From: Dastarcus helophoroides
Taxonomy: Eukaryota > Arthropoda > Insecta > Coleoptera > Bothrideridae
Reading direction: 5' to 3'
DNA: 64,000 nt
Assembly (NCBI GenBank): GCA_028583605.1
Contig: CM053328.1
Span: 29,051,578 to 29,115,577, forward strand
Position numbers and translations under genes: made by a program
In this document: one piece after another, positions 32,058-43,415 of the stretch
Layout: each line of letters begins with the position of its first letter
Numbering within the stretch: position 1 is the first letter of the stretch
The notes under the pieces: model-generated
Database searches by the model: none
What the model was told of the DNA's origin: nothing
What the model saw: only the letters and a program-made list of their open reading frames with translations

Positions 32058-34214
32058 AATAACTGTCTCTAAACTTGAAATAAAAGAAAGATATATAATA
32101 TATCACTGCAGTGGAGTATCATCTTTTTGTAAATAGGAAAGATGACTGGAAAAAAGCAGCAAATGTGATTTTTTTATGTTTTAAAATCGAACTACTGTAA
32201 ATGATTAACCACAAAATTCTACTCTCTGCATTTAAAAATATATGTATACAATTACGTCATAAATCACACTGCTCCAACTCTGTTGTTGCAAATATCTTCT
32301 TTTCAATAGGGAGGAATAAAACATTGTTTAGGTACAAAATGCATGTAAAATGAAAACATGCAAATAACTAAGAATTAGGCGATATTTTGCCTCCAAGAAT
32401 CCTGAAGAGGTTTTTGTGCCACTCGATTTTTTGAGCGATACCTATAGCGATTTACAAAAGAAAATTATTGTAAAAACACGAACGGGAGTCTCTTGAAAAG
32501 AAGTGTTAACGAAGCTGATTATCAAGTAACATGTGTACGAAAAGTTTTTCTATTATGTTGAACATATTGTTGATAATATGACAAAACGTAAAGTTTTTCT
32601 ATTTTTGCTATAATTTTTTGGCATGTTCACGTATCTTCCTTACTTGTTTAGTATCGTGGTTATGACTTTTCTATCAACGTCTTTCACTATACATATTTAA
32701 AGTTGACCTTATGTCAAGGTTAAATGTCAATTTGGCGTGTACTGATCTGGTCAAGTGGTTTAACACCATCGATCACCTACAAACACTAATAGAAAAAAAC
32801 AACCGAATACAATATACCTCTCCACTTGGAATTTATAGATTCTCATAAGGCTTTCGACTCTATCAAAACATGGGCTTTCATACAAGCAATGGATGATGCT
32901 AGAACAGATTCGCGATATACAAATCTATTATAAAATATATACAACAACGGCACTTTTCACGTCAGAATAGGGGAATACGTCAAGACAATACCATATCTCC
33001 AAAATTATTTACTCTGGCGCTAGAGAACCTCCTCAAATCACTACAGGGGGAAACTAAAGACATAAACAGCAACGGATCCTATTTGAATTACCTCCGATTC
33101 GCCGACGATATTGTTTTGATAAGTAATAATATACAATAACTGTCTCTAAACTTGAAATAAAAGAAAGATATATAATATATCACTGCAGTGGAGTATCATC
33201 TTTTTGTAAATAGGAAAGATGACTGGAAAAAAGCAGCAAATGTGATTTTTTTATGTTTTAAAATCGAACTACTGTAAATGATTAACCACAAAATTCTACT
33301 CTCTGCATTTAAAAATATATGTATACAATTACGTCATAAATCACACTGCTCCAACTCTGTTGTTGCAAATATCTTCTTTTCAATAGGGAGGAATAAAACA
33401 TTGTTTAGGTACAAAATGCATGTAAAATGAAAACATGCAAATAACTAAGAATTAGGCGATATTTTGCCTCCAAGAATCCTGAAGAGGTTTTTGTGCCACT
33501 CGATTTTTTGAGCGATACCTATAGCGATTTACAAAAGAAAATTATTGTAAAAACACGAACGGGAGTCTCTTGAAAAGAAGTGTTAACGAAGCTGATTATC
33601 AAGTAACATGTGTACGAAAAGTTTTTCTATTATGTTGAACATATTGTTGATAATATGACAAAACGTAAAGTTTTTCTATTTTTGCTATAATTTTTTGGCA
33701 TGTTCACGTATCTTCCTTACTTGTTTAGTATCGTGGTTATGACTTTTCTATCAACGTCTTTCACTATACATATTTAAAGTTGACCTTATGTCAAGGTTAA
33801 ATGTCAATTTGGCGTGTACTGATCTGGTCAAGTGGTTTAACACCATCGATCACCTACAAACACTAATAGAAAAAAACAACCGAATACAATATACCTCTCC
33901 ACTTGGAATTTATAGATTCTCATAAGGCTTTCGACTCTATCAAAACATGGGCTTTCATACAAGCAATGGATGATGCTAGAACAGATTCGCGATATACAAA
34001 TCTATTATAAAATATATACAACAACGGCACTTTTCACGTCAGAATAGGGGAATACGTCAAGACAATACCATATCTCCAAAATTATTTACTCTGGCGCTAG
34101 AGAACCTCCTCAAATCACTACAGGGGGAAACTAAAGACATAAACAGCAACGGATCCTATTTGAATTACCTCCGATTCGCCGACGATATTGTTTTGATAAG
34201 TAATAATATACAAT
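32058..34214 (+). repeat. 1,077-bp direct tandem duplication
   Basis: 32058-33134 is repeated at 33135-34211 with an offset of exactly 1,077 bp and no differences that I could see. The two units meet at AAT, which also ends the second unit, so there are 3 bp of microhomology. Each unit contains about 730 bp of unassigned sequence plus the first half of a LINE RT. It is recent by its identity. Confidence 0.9.
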
Positions 34215-34930
34215 CACTGATAGCCATGCTGCAAGAACTCAGTGAGGCTTCTAAAAATATAGGGTTAAAAATGAACATCTCAAAGACCAAAATAATAAGC
34301 AACACTAAAGAAGAATATATACAGAAACAATTAGAAAGAGTAGAAGAGTGTATAAATTTGGGACATTCAATAAAAATAGGTAAAGAAAATCAGACGGCCG
34401 GCTTTTGAGAAAATGAAATATATGTATACTAAGAAATAAGGATATCCCTAACAATCTTAAAGGAAATGTTTTTGACACGTATGTTTTGCCAGTAGCGACC
34501 TATGGCCTAGAAACAATTGCATTGACAAAAAAAGACCACGAACCAACTGAGAGTAATGCAAAGAGCTATGAAGCAGGAGATGCTCAATGTCAGTCTGCGG
34601 GACAGAAAGAGAAATGAAGATATCCGACAAAGAACTACAGTCCTAGATATAATAGAAAGGATTGCAGAACTGAACTAGCGTTGGATGGGACACGTGGCGC
34701 ATCAAGACCAAAGTAAATCGATGTCTAGAGTAACACATTGGCGACCAAGACAAACTAAGCGCAGCGCGGGAAAACCATAAAGAAGATGGCTTGATGATAT
34801 CAGGATACAAGCAGGAAATAGGTGATTTCATTTAGCACAGGACAGATCCGCATGGAGAAGCATGGAAGACGTCTACGTTCAGGAGAGGACAGAAAGCGAC
34901 TGAGAAAGAAGAAGAAGAAGATGATGAAAA
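32790..34930 (+). pseudogene. LINE-D reverse transcriptase, split by the tandem duplication
   Basis: Each duplicated unit carries EFIDSHKAFDSIKTWAFIQA, a frame-broken IYNNGTFHVRIGEYVK, LFTLALENLLKSL and the beginning of YLRFADDIVLIS. Only the second unit continues: FADDIVLISNNIQS (34180), LKMNISKTKIIS, then broken frames with QRAMKQEMLNVSLRDRKRNE, RWMGHVAHQD and the C-terminal tail to about 34900, ending in GAA-rich sequence. The catalytic FADD is intact but stops and shifts disrupt the rest. Five-prime parts are missing. Confidence 0.7.
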
Positions 34931-35063
34931 AGAAAAAGAAAGAAGATGTGGTCAAGTAAAAAACCTACGATAATATGACAAAAACTACAGCAACATACCA
35001 GATGAACAAATTTCTTGTACACTCGTTATTTTTCGACGAAAATATCTTTTTTTTTAATCTAAA

Positions 35064-35296
35064 AGGAAAACGTGTGACGTCTTTATTCAACCCCTAAATA
35101 GATCGGGAAAAAAGCGCTGTAACTTCTTAGTACATAACTGTCTGGGCCTTCTAAAAAGTTCCATATTTGGCACATTGACACAGCAACCTAACTGGAAAGA
35201 AATGTTTAATATGCTCCGAAAACAAATAATCCAGTATCCACTTTGTAAATGCGTCGTTAGAATCCCTGCTCTGTTTCTCATCACAGGGACTAAATA
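35064..35296 (+). other. Unidentified open frame
   Basis: A 75-codon frame without ATG at its start reads EKTCDVFIQPLNRSGKKRC near the beginning and NWKEMFNMLRKQIIQYPLC further on. Composition is more protein-like than neighbouring AT-rich frames. I do not recognise a family; it could be an exon or transposon remnant. A minus-strand 75-codon frame overlaps it. Confidence 0.2.
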
Positions 35297-35559
35297 AGTA
35301 TGTAATAGATGCAATTATTTTCATATTAGTTTTAAAGATATCAAAATTTACGGTTAAATAATGTGTAAAAATTTGTTTTCCATTAGAATGCCATATTGTC
35401 TGTTACCAGCAAGCGTTTTGAAAAGATACTGTCTATTGCAAAAGTGTAATCAAAATGCCACTATCCCCTTTTTCCAAGATGCCAATCTAATGAGAAACCA
35501 CCAGAAAATTTAGTTTTATGTCAGGGGCGTAGATAGGAACCAATAGGTCCTTGCACAAA

Positions 35560-36900
35560 AAACTTTTCAACGCCCCTTATTTAATAAACATCTCCCAAAA
35601 TTTTAACTTTAAATTTGACTATTTGTAAAGGCTTCAACTTTTGTTCAATATATTTTTTCGTGAGTTTTTCTTTAATTTCAATTTTGCTTTTACAATTTAA
35701 ATTTTTACTTTTTCTTAAAGTTTCTATGGTAAAATCGAAACGACGATCTCTTTCTACAAATTTTTAACTTTTTTCGTTTTTAACGTTGATATTAACACAA
35801 AATTTTTTTTCTCGAAATTAACAAACTCCTTCGATCCAATTTTGAATGTACGTCTATTTACGAAATTCTTTTTTCTGAATTTAGAGTTAAAATTTGATTT
35901 TTTTATAAGATCAAAATTGCAATATTACCAACTTTTTGAATTCCTCTAGAAATCTTTTTTTTTTTTGGTTTTACCTGGAAATTACGCTCAAAAATTTCTC
36001 GCATGAAGTGCAAGGTTTTCTCAAGAATTTGACTTTTAATGGCGAAACCTCAATTTAATCTGAATATTTCACAAAACTGTATTTTTTTTCTGAAGCTTAA
36101 ATTTATACTCTTTCCTAGCACGTTTCGAATTTAAACTAAAAATTTCAGTATAGTATAGATATTTTAACTTTTTTTGAAACAATGTTTGTAATAAAATTTG
36201 AACCTTATTCTCACAGTTTAAAACGTTTTACTTTTTTTATTTGATATTTTCTGACCTGAAACTTGGAATATTAATTCTCTCTTCAAATTTTAGAGTTTAA
36301 ATTGCCGTCTTCAGTCACAAAATTTCGAAATTTTTTCTAAAATTCTGACTTGCATTTTTTAGTGTTTCCTTGAATTTTTAAATTAGTACACCAAACTTTG
36401 TCTGCTTGAAGAAACCTTCATTTTTTTTATTAGTTTTATTTTTCGTCCAGGTTTATACAAAAAAAAAATTAAAATTCCACTTTTTTACTGAGAATTTTCA
36501 GTTTATAATTTTTACTTTTTTTTTGTCTGCTTGAAGAAACCTTCATTTTTTTTATTAGTTTTATTTTTCGTCCAGGTTTATACAAAAAAAAAATTAAAAT
36601 TCCACTTTTTTACTGAGAATTTTGAGTTTATAATTTTTACTTCTTTTTTGTAAAATTTCGACTTTCTACCCCAAAGTTTGTTTTATTGAAATATTTATGT
36701 TTTCTTTGTAAAATGTTTAAAGTGGTTGGCTTTTTTTTCGCAAAATTCGGCGTTTTTGCCTTTCATTTTTACTTTTTTCCTTCTATGTTTATCGAGAATT
36801 TTAATTTGTCTCAAAATTTCGATGTACAATTTTTACGCGCACTATAAATTGAGTCTAAAAAAAGCAGTGAAAGGGCCCCTTGGGCAGAAAGGTCCTTGCA
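35560..36900. repeat. Low-complexity block, T-rich polarity
   Basis: T-rich quasi-periodic sequence (TTTAACTTT, AAATTTCGA, TTTACTTTTT cores) containing a local tandem duplication. The frame at 36726 is a composition artefact. Confidence 0.45.
36397..36646 (+). repeat. 125-bp tandem duplication
   Basis: The stretch starting TTTGTCTGCTTGAAGAAACC at 36397 recurs at 36522 with only one or two differences. It lies in the T-rich block. Confidence 0.8.
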
Positions 36901-36904
36901 CAAT

Positions 36905-37725
36905 ACTGCCTCCTCATAGCTAGGCCATTGTTTTATATTCATCTGACACACCTACAAATCTAAATAAAAAATGGAATAGTTTACTGCTGAAATGTTTGTA
37001 ATAAAATGATATGCGCCACATTGACAAACACGTGTTTTAAAATGTCTACGAGTCAGATTGATGTGGGTAAGTGTAGCTTTTAGTAACTTTATTTTATCCC
37101 TGGACAATTCCACGCAGAGAGCATAGTTTAATCAAATCCATGCTCGGGTAATTATAATCAGCGGAACCAGCAATTTGTGCCGGGAATCTACATCAGCGCA
37201 CCTGCCTTATTGAAACTAAAACACAGGGGAAAACCCGATAACACGACAGTTGTATTATTCTGGTTGTTCGCCTCGCCGCTTACACCTTTCTCATCAACTG
37301 AGCGGCTTTCCGCTGGAAGCAATTGTTACCTACGTCTAGTCGCAGCTGTTGCCTGGCTTTATAGATAACACTGGATTTGTTAATATCTTCACTAGCCCCG
37401 CTACGTTAGCAATATCCTTCGTGAACGAGTATATTTGGTGTGGATGAGGCAGACATACATTATAATTGTCCACATTGGAACAAAGCTACTGCCTCCTGCC
37501 AATGAGCATCAGTTAGCAAAACCATTAAAATGGGAAATGTTTACAAAGTTGGGAATGATTTGCATAGACTACAACATACATTTGGTACGACACAATAAAC
37601 TAGGGCAAAACAATATTCTCTGCAAAGACAGTAGCCTTTAGAATTAAATTGTTGGGGTTTTTTAGTTCAAAGGACAAGAAATCTGCCATTAGAGAACTGC
37701 GAGGATGCAGAAATATATTTTTTTT
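36905..37725. other. Unassigned sequence, locally less AT-rich
   Basis: Around 37160-37360 base composition is more balanced and a 63-codon frame exists, but nothing recognisable is encoded. Confidence 0.3.
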
Positions 37726-37732
37726 TCTTTTT

Positions 37733-37975
37733 TTTTGGCGCAACAGACTGGTCTTTGGTTATCTTCAAAAATTAAAATACAAATCTTGTTCCCTGAAACC
37801 AAGAAAGATTAAAAAAACACAATAAATGTTGCTCTAACGCGTTTCGATAACCAAGCAATCGGAAGTATCTCTCTAAATATAGTAGCTTGGCTATCGAAAC
37901 GCATTAGAGCAACATCTCTTGTGTTTTTTAATCTTTCTTGGTTTCGGGGGACAAGATTTGTATTCCAATTTTTGC
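37733..37975. repeat. Foldback/Penelope-type repeat, two arms
   Basis: The left arm begins GGCGCAACAGACTGGTC and reads through ATACAAATCTTGTTCCCTG to CGCGTTTCGATAACCAAG. The right arm returns as TAGCTTGGCTATCGAAACGC, then TTTTTAATCTTTCTTGGTTT and ACAAGATTTGTATTCCAATT. The outer end of the right arm is missing. The central core is CTCTAAA instead of CTCTGAAGA, so the hammerhead-like core is lost. Confidence 0.65.
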
Positions 37976-38224
37976 GGAAGTATAGACAGATAGCGATGAA
38001 TTGTCTTTTTAGATAAGAATAAATTGTAATTGTTTGGTTCAGTAACAAATTACAGAGTTTGGAAGTTGTTCCGATGTCATTTTATATAAATGTCGATTGC
38101 CCTACTCCAGTTTTCTCGCTTGGCCCTGTCACAAGGAATTATAAATTTTATTTAAGGGCAGTAGCCAACAAACACAATGAAAGTAACCCAACAACCATAA
38201 AAGAGTGAACAAGTTTTTTTTTAA

Positions 38225-38460
38225 TCCACCCGCAAAGTGTAACCCCATTATGCTTTCAAAGCACTGCGAGTAGGATGCGGAAACAAGGATAGATGGCGAT
38301 GAACCGCTTTCTTAAACAAGGATAGGTTGCAATTTTTGGGGAAAATTCCTTTTGGTAACAAGTTCCATAACTTGGAAGTTCTAGAGAAAAAAGAGTCTCC
38401 GTGGACAGAAGTCCTCACTGTGTCAAGCTGGACCGCACAGGAATTTGCTGTCTCCGAGTG
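38225..38460 (-). pseudogene. LINE-B 3' fragment
   Basis: On the minus strand it encodes SETANSCAVQLDTVRTSVHG, then LPKGIFPKN and KKAVHRHLSLFPHPTRSALKA with a stop, followed by ATGGGGTTACACTTTG. It is the common 3' end of the LINE-B family. Confidence 0.75.
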
Positions 38461-38530
38461 AGTGATTAATCAAAAACCATCTAATTCAACCAACAATCCA
38501 ACTCCAACTCCCCGAAAAGTGATCGAAGAT

Positions 38531-40255
38531 TGTTACGGTTTAAATTTCCGTTAGAAATAGGGCGTGTGGCTAGGCCACCAAACATACATTGGTTGGTTTG
38601 ATAAGTGCTGGCATATCTTCTGTCAGTCTTGGTGTGGGGGAAATCGGCCATCTTCTCTCTTGTCGTTCACTTGGGTGTCATCCTTCTCAAGGTGAGGTTA
38701 CGGGATTTTCCAAGTGCATCTTGGTTGGTTTTCCGGTAAGGGATTTAATGTAATCCATCTTCGGACCGTCTGGGGCGATTGTATTTCCTGGTGTTACCGA
38801 GTTAGGACGAAAACCTCAGATGGTTCCGGTTTTTCGGGAATAAGGAGGAAGGTGCTTCCCAAGCACGCGGCAGAGCCGACTAATAACCAAGGCTCTTTTT
38901 GTTTGGTTGGGATCCTTGACGGGATCGGTCAAGCAGGACCTGAAAAGGGACACAAGGAGGTCCGAAGGAGTGGTCATCGTCTTCTGGAGTGGGCTTCGAG
39001 GACTTCATTGAAGGGAGTTGTGTCAACGATCCAATCGCTACACGAAGTCTCAGCATCCCTCTCGACCTGGGACCCTTCATGACAAGCACATAAGTACCCC
39101 CTTTTTATATTCTTATTTGGGGATTGTCCCAACCCTAGATAGATCAGATGTTTGGCTGGCAACCTAAATTATAGTACCGTTTCTTTTTGAATTTTTGTTT
39201 TAACATACAGCCCATCTTCGATTACTTACGTAGATTTTTTTTTTTGTGTCAATTTTCCCAGTTGTCTCATTAAATTCTTTTTCTTTTGGATTCTAAGTTT
39301 TAAATTAATTAAATTAGCCTTTCTTTTACCTGCTCGTTTGTAGTTATCTTACCCGATATTTATATCCTCGGGTCTGACTTTTGAACCCTGGTGCCTGAAT
39401 TTCGATAGCTTAATAATTTGATAATTTTCCCCCCCGCTCTATTTAGTGCTGAAACGAGACAGGAACCTAAAATTTGCGATAACGTTAAGATAGGAAATAT
39501 ATATTAAAGGGAACAACTTTTGTAATCAGCTGTACGGAACAAAGTGCGCACTTTCCTTCCAACAAATTGTGTCCGTAGTTTAAGACCAGAATAAATAAGT
39601 AGTGGAAGACACACGTACATTAAGTGCGTACATTATAAACTGTAAAAATATCGTGCGTACATTAGAACCTATTCTGCCCTTTGAAATATTTTGTTTTATT
39701 GCTTCGAGAAAGTATTTTCCTGTCTGTCTAAATTGTAAGGTTAGAACATAGATAGCAACACTCTCAGTAAGGTAGGTCCCAGAGAGAGTGGCAACAAGGA
39801 CGAGAACTACGCCATCTAGGAGTAAATTGTCCAGCTTCCGTGGTTGAGGATCTTTTGGTGATTTTTCGAAGTCTCCTTAGGTATATTGCGTGATTCAAAA
39901 TCACCTGGCGCCCCCTTTTTGGTATTCTTTAGCCGTCGTGCCGCGCAATTACCAAACTTAATTCTATTTACGCGGAATCTGGGACTTAGAAATAGTTTCA
40001 CTCCCGAGTTCCGGACTTGGCAATTTTTGAAAAGTTCTCCACTCCCTTGATTATCACATCGGCCCAAACGAGGGGTCCTCACAGGGGTGTACGACTCCCA
40101 GCCTGAAACAAGAAGAGGCTCTTGCTCTTTCCCCAACGCTAGCCGGCGATAGTGAAGGAAATTATTTCACAGCTTGATAGTGGCACTTAGAAGAATTTCT
40201 TGGAAATTATAAATACTAAGCCACCCTTCCTTCACTGGGGAAAAATTCCGTAACA
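38531..40255 (+). repeat. 5' LTR of the LARD-like element
   Basis: 1,725 bp. A TATA-like TTATAAATAC lies at about 40207-40216, close to the LTR end, and is bracketed by the inverted repeat AGTGAAGGAA / TTCCTTCACT (about 40151 and 40227). Frames of 122 codons (plus, 38714-39082) and 106 codons (minus, 39816-40136) occur in both LTRs only because the LTRs are copies. Neither is recognised as a protein. Confidence 0.85.
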
Positions 40256-40264
40256 GTAATTATT

Positions 40265-40282
40265 TGGCGCCCAACGTGGGGC
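40265..40282 (+). other. Primer-binding site, tRNA-Lys type
   Basis: TGGCGCCCAACGTGGGGC begins nine bases after the LTR end. This is the classic complement of a tRNA-Lys 3' end used by many retroelements. Confidence 0.8.
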
Positions 40283-43200
40283 CTCTTTTTTATAAGCTGG
40301 TGTGATAATTTTTTTTTTTTCGTGGCTTGACTTTGCATTTAGTATTCCCTATTTAACTTTGTTTGATTTTTTTTTTTGGTAATAGTTAATTGATTTGGTG
40401 ACTTGCATTTTTTTTGATTTGGATTTTCCTTTTGGACTGATTATTGCAAGCTCACGTATTAGTTTTGAACTTTGTTGATTTTGACTTTGAAGATTTTGGA
40501 TTTTATAATTAATTTGGAATAGTAGTTTTTGATACTTATTAAATATTGACTTAAACTTTTAAACTGAGTATTCACTTTTGACTTTGGTTTGAAGTATTGG
40601 TGTCTCTTAATCAATTTTTGATTTGAGTTCGTTAGTGGTTTATGATTAGGACTTGGTCATACAGGTTTAGCCTGGTTTTATAGTGTTAAGAGAACCATAG
40701 TTGTTACCGTTTAGCTCTTTAGAGTTTTTCTTTGTGGTGGTTTAGCCAGTGCAGTAGTGCAAACTTTTGGTTTGGATTTTGGAGCTAAGACGGTAGGATT
40801 TGTTTGGAAGGTTTTCAGTTTGAAAGTGAATTCACGACTTGAAAGTAAGTTGGTATTTATTTTGTTTTTATTTAACAGCTGTAGTTCAACATTAGTGCCT
40901 TCTTTGTTCAATTAATTTTTGAAACTTAGGAAATTAAATTTAATATTGAGTATTTAAATAGTTATTGGAGATTTTAGCTTATTGTTACTTGGGGAAACGT
41001 CTTGGAAGTCAACAGGAGAGTTGAGATGCTATGTAGTCTATGTTTTCTCAGTGTGGATTATCTTTTATTGGATTTAGTACCGTATTGGTTTTCTTTAGAC
41101 TTTGATACATTATGGTTATTTAGATTTCTTCTTTCTTTTTGGATTTGGATTACCTTAAAGTTGTTTAGTAATTTTTGACCTTGTCGAGATGTTGTGAACT
41201 TTATTCTTTTTTTTTTTCCTGTCCTTTCTTCTTAAGCTGACTTGATCTGATTTAGTATTGTATCTGCCTTTTGAGATCTTAGTTATCGTTGGTTGGTTAA
41301 CTTCTTTTCTGTTGCTTTTGAATTGATTTCGATTACCATTTAGACCTTTTTGGACTTTGTTAAGACGTTAAGAATTTTGGTACCTTTTGGATTTAGTCCT
41401 CGTTCGGGGAATTTAGTTTCATTTCTTTTTGGTTTGGCTGCCTAAGCCAGTCGTGGTACCTTTTGCTTGATCTTGTTCAGCTTTTTGATTTTCTTTAGAT
41501 TTATTCTGCTTTCGTGTCTGCTTTCGTTTTTGGTTAATTTATTCTTATTTAGTTCTGCCCCTCCTTTGCAGATTGTGGTTGGTTAGTATTTTCTTTAGAC
41601 TGCTTTGGTCAGTGTTTGATGAGGTTGTTGAGTATCGTTTAGCTTTTGGATTTTTTTTTTTCTTTTTGGATCTTGTCCACTTTTACCAGTTGGATGTATT
41701 TATTAGTGGATCTAATACTTTTCGCTGCTGTTCCTTATTAGGTTTCTTTTATTTTTGGGTCTGCTTTTATCGGTCTTGTATATAGTTCGAGTATAGTTGG
41801 TTAAGTATGCTGTGGTCTCAGCCTGTCATCGTTTTTGGATTTGGTATGAAGGCTGAGTCGTTTGGTTTTGAGAGTTTTATGAGATATTGTGGTTTGACCG
41901 TTTGGGTCGTTTTGGAGTTTAGCTCCCTTGTGGTTTTTGGATACTTCTAGTCTGTCAACTTCGTGTTGGGTTTGTCGAGATACTTGAAGCTGAGCTCGTA
42001 TGTTTACGCAACGTTTGGTTGGATTTGGCGAGTCAGTGGAAGTAGGTCTCGAATGTTAGACTTTTGAAGTTTTGGGTTTTTGGTTTTGTCGTTTGGTTTC
42101 TGGATTTTGGTGGACCCATTGATAAGCGTGCCTAATTTGGAGAGTGGTTCTTCTGCTTCTTTCTCCTTCCATTTTTCTTCTCTTTTATTTCCTCTTCTCA
42201 TTTTTCGTCGTTTGAGGGGTTAGTAGTTGGTTTTCATAATTTTATTTGAATCTTTTTTATAAAGCGGTTTAGTTGGTAGACCTTGTGTTTACTTTTCAGT
42301 TAGTGTTGTATTTTGTCCTGGCGGTGCTTATAGTTGGGTATCCTTATTTGCACTGAGCTAGTGATATGTTTGATGCTAGGCATCGTTTTTGATTTGAGGG
42401 CATATCGACTAGCACGGTGGTTTGGCACGCCTATATTTCACATTAGATTTTATTTGGAGGACAACGGATTTTAGGATATGCCTTGATGGATATTAGCGTT
42501 TAATCCGAATAGGGTCTACTTGAGATATCTTTGGCCACATCATCAGTCTTGTGAATTGATTGTAGTTTTTTTTCCTTTTATCTATATTTTGGTACCGCTA
42601 TAGTCATTTAATGAGATATGTAGCAGTGAGTTCTTAAAGTCGGTTTCTTGGTTTTAGGTTTGGATTAATTATCGTGATTTATTAGTAGTGAGTTTTTGAG
42701 ATTTACAGTCTTGAGTATTATTAGATATTTGAAATCCCTCATTCAATACTTGGGACATTCTAGATCCCGTATTGTTAGTTGTATGTTTGGTTTTCTTCTT
42801 CATGTTGACTTGGTCAAAGTCTATGAGTTTTTGAGATATGTTAATGATATAATTATGAATTTTTCCCGTTTAGCCCATGTAGTAAATTTTGAAATTCTGG
42901 TAATGATTTTGATTTTCTTCCTTTTGTTAATTCCGTATATCGTGGGTTCGTTTCTTGGTTCCTACTTTAAATTTGGGGTATATCTTCTTTCAGGGGTCTA
43001 TCCATAAAGTGGTTGTCATTACTCCTTGAGTATGGTTATTTGGTATGGTTTGATCTCGTTTGTTCAGTCTGCTGTCGCTTTGTATTTTTAGATAAAGGCT
43101 GTAATTTTAAGCTGTGAGATTTATAGTTGAAAAAAAAAGGTCGTAAGTTTAGATAGCTCTCGGTCTAGCAACGAGAGTTCGTTTTAGTCAAGGCTGCTGT

Positions 43201-43402
43201 AGCAAGCCTTGGACATTAGACTTTGTAGTGTTGTTTTGTTTTGGTTGTTATTTATTTATTTAATTATTTATGTATTTTGATTCGAGCGTTGTAATGGTGT
43301 TCTGAATATTTAGCGTGTTACATATATGGTTTTCTGGTTCTTTTTTTTTTTCTCGATTCCAGCTTACTCCATTCGGAAAAGCTGGGAGCTTTTCCTCTTC
43401 CT
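40283..43402 (+). other. Non-coding interior of the LARD-like element
   Basis: The interior is strikingly T- and G-rich and A- and C-poor on the plus strand, with repeated TTTTGG, GATTTTG and TTTGGATTT words. All three plus frames are full of stops. The longest frames (41573-41785, 42696-43007) are hydrophobic by composition. The strong strand skew suggests selection or mutation acting on one strand. Confidence 0.7.
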
Positions 43403-43415
43403 AGTAGGGGGGGAG
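43403..43415 (+). other. Polypurine tract of the LARD-like element
   Basis: AGTAGGGGGGGAG directly precedes the 3' LTR. Confidence 0.8.

Noticed and set aside
38880..39162. Minus-strand 60-70 codon frames in the LARD LTR
   Set aside because: Overlapping each other and the plus frame, no recognisable motif, and duplicated only because the LTR is.
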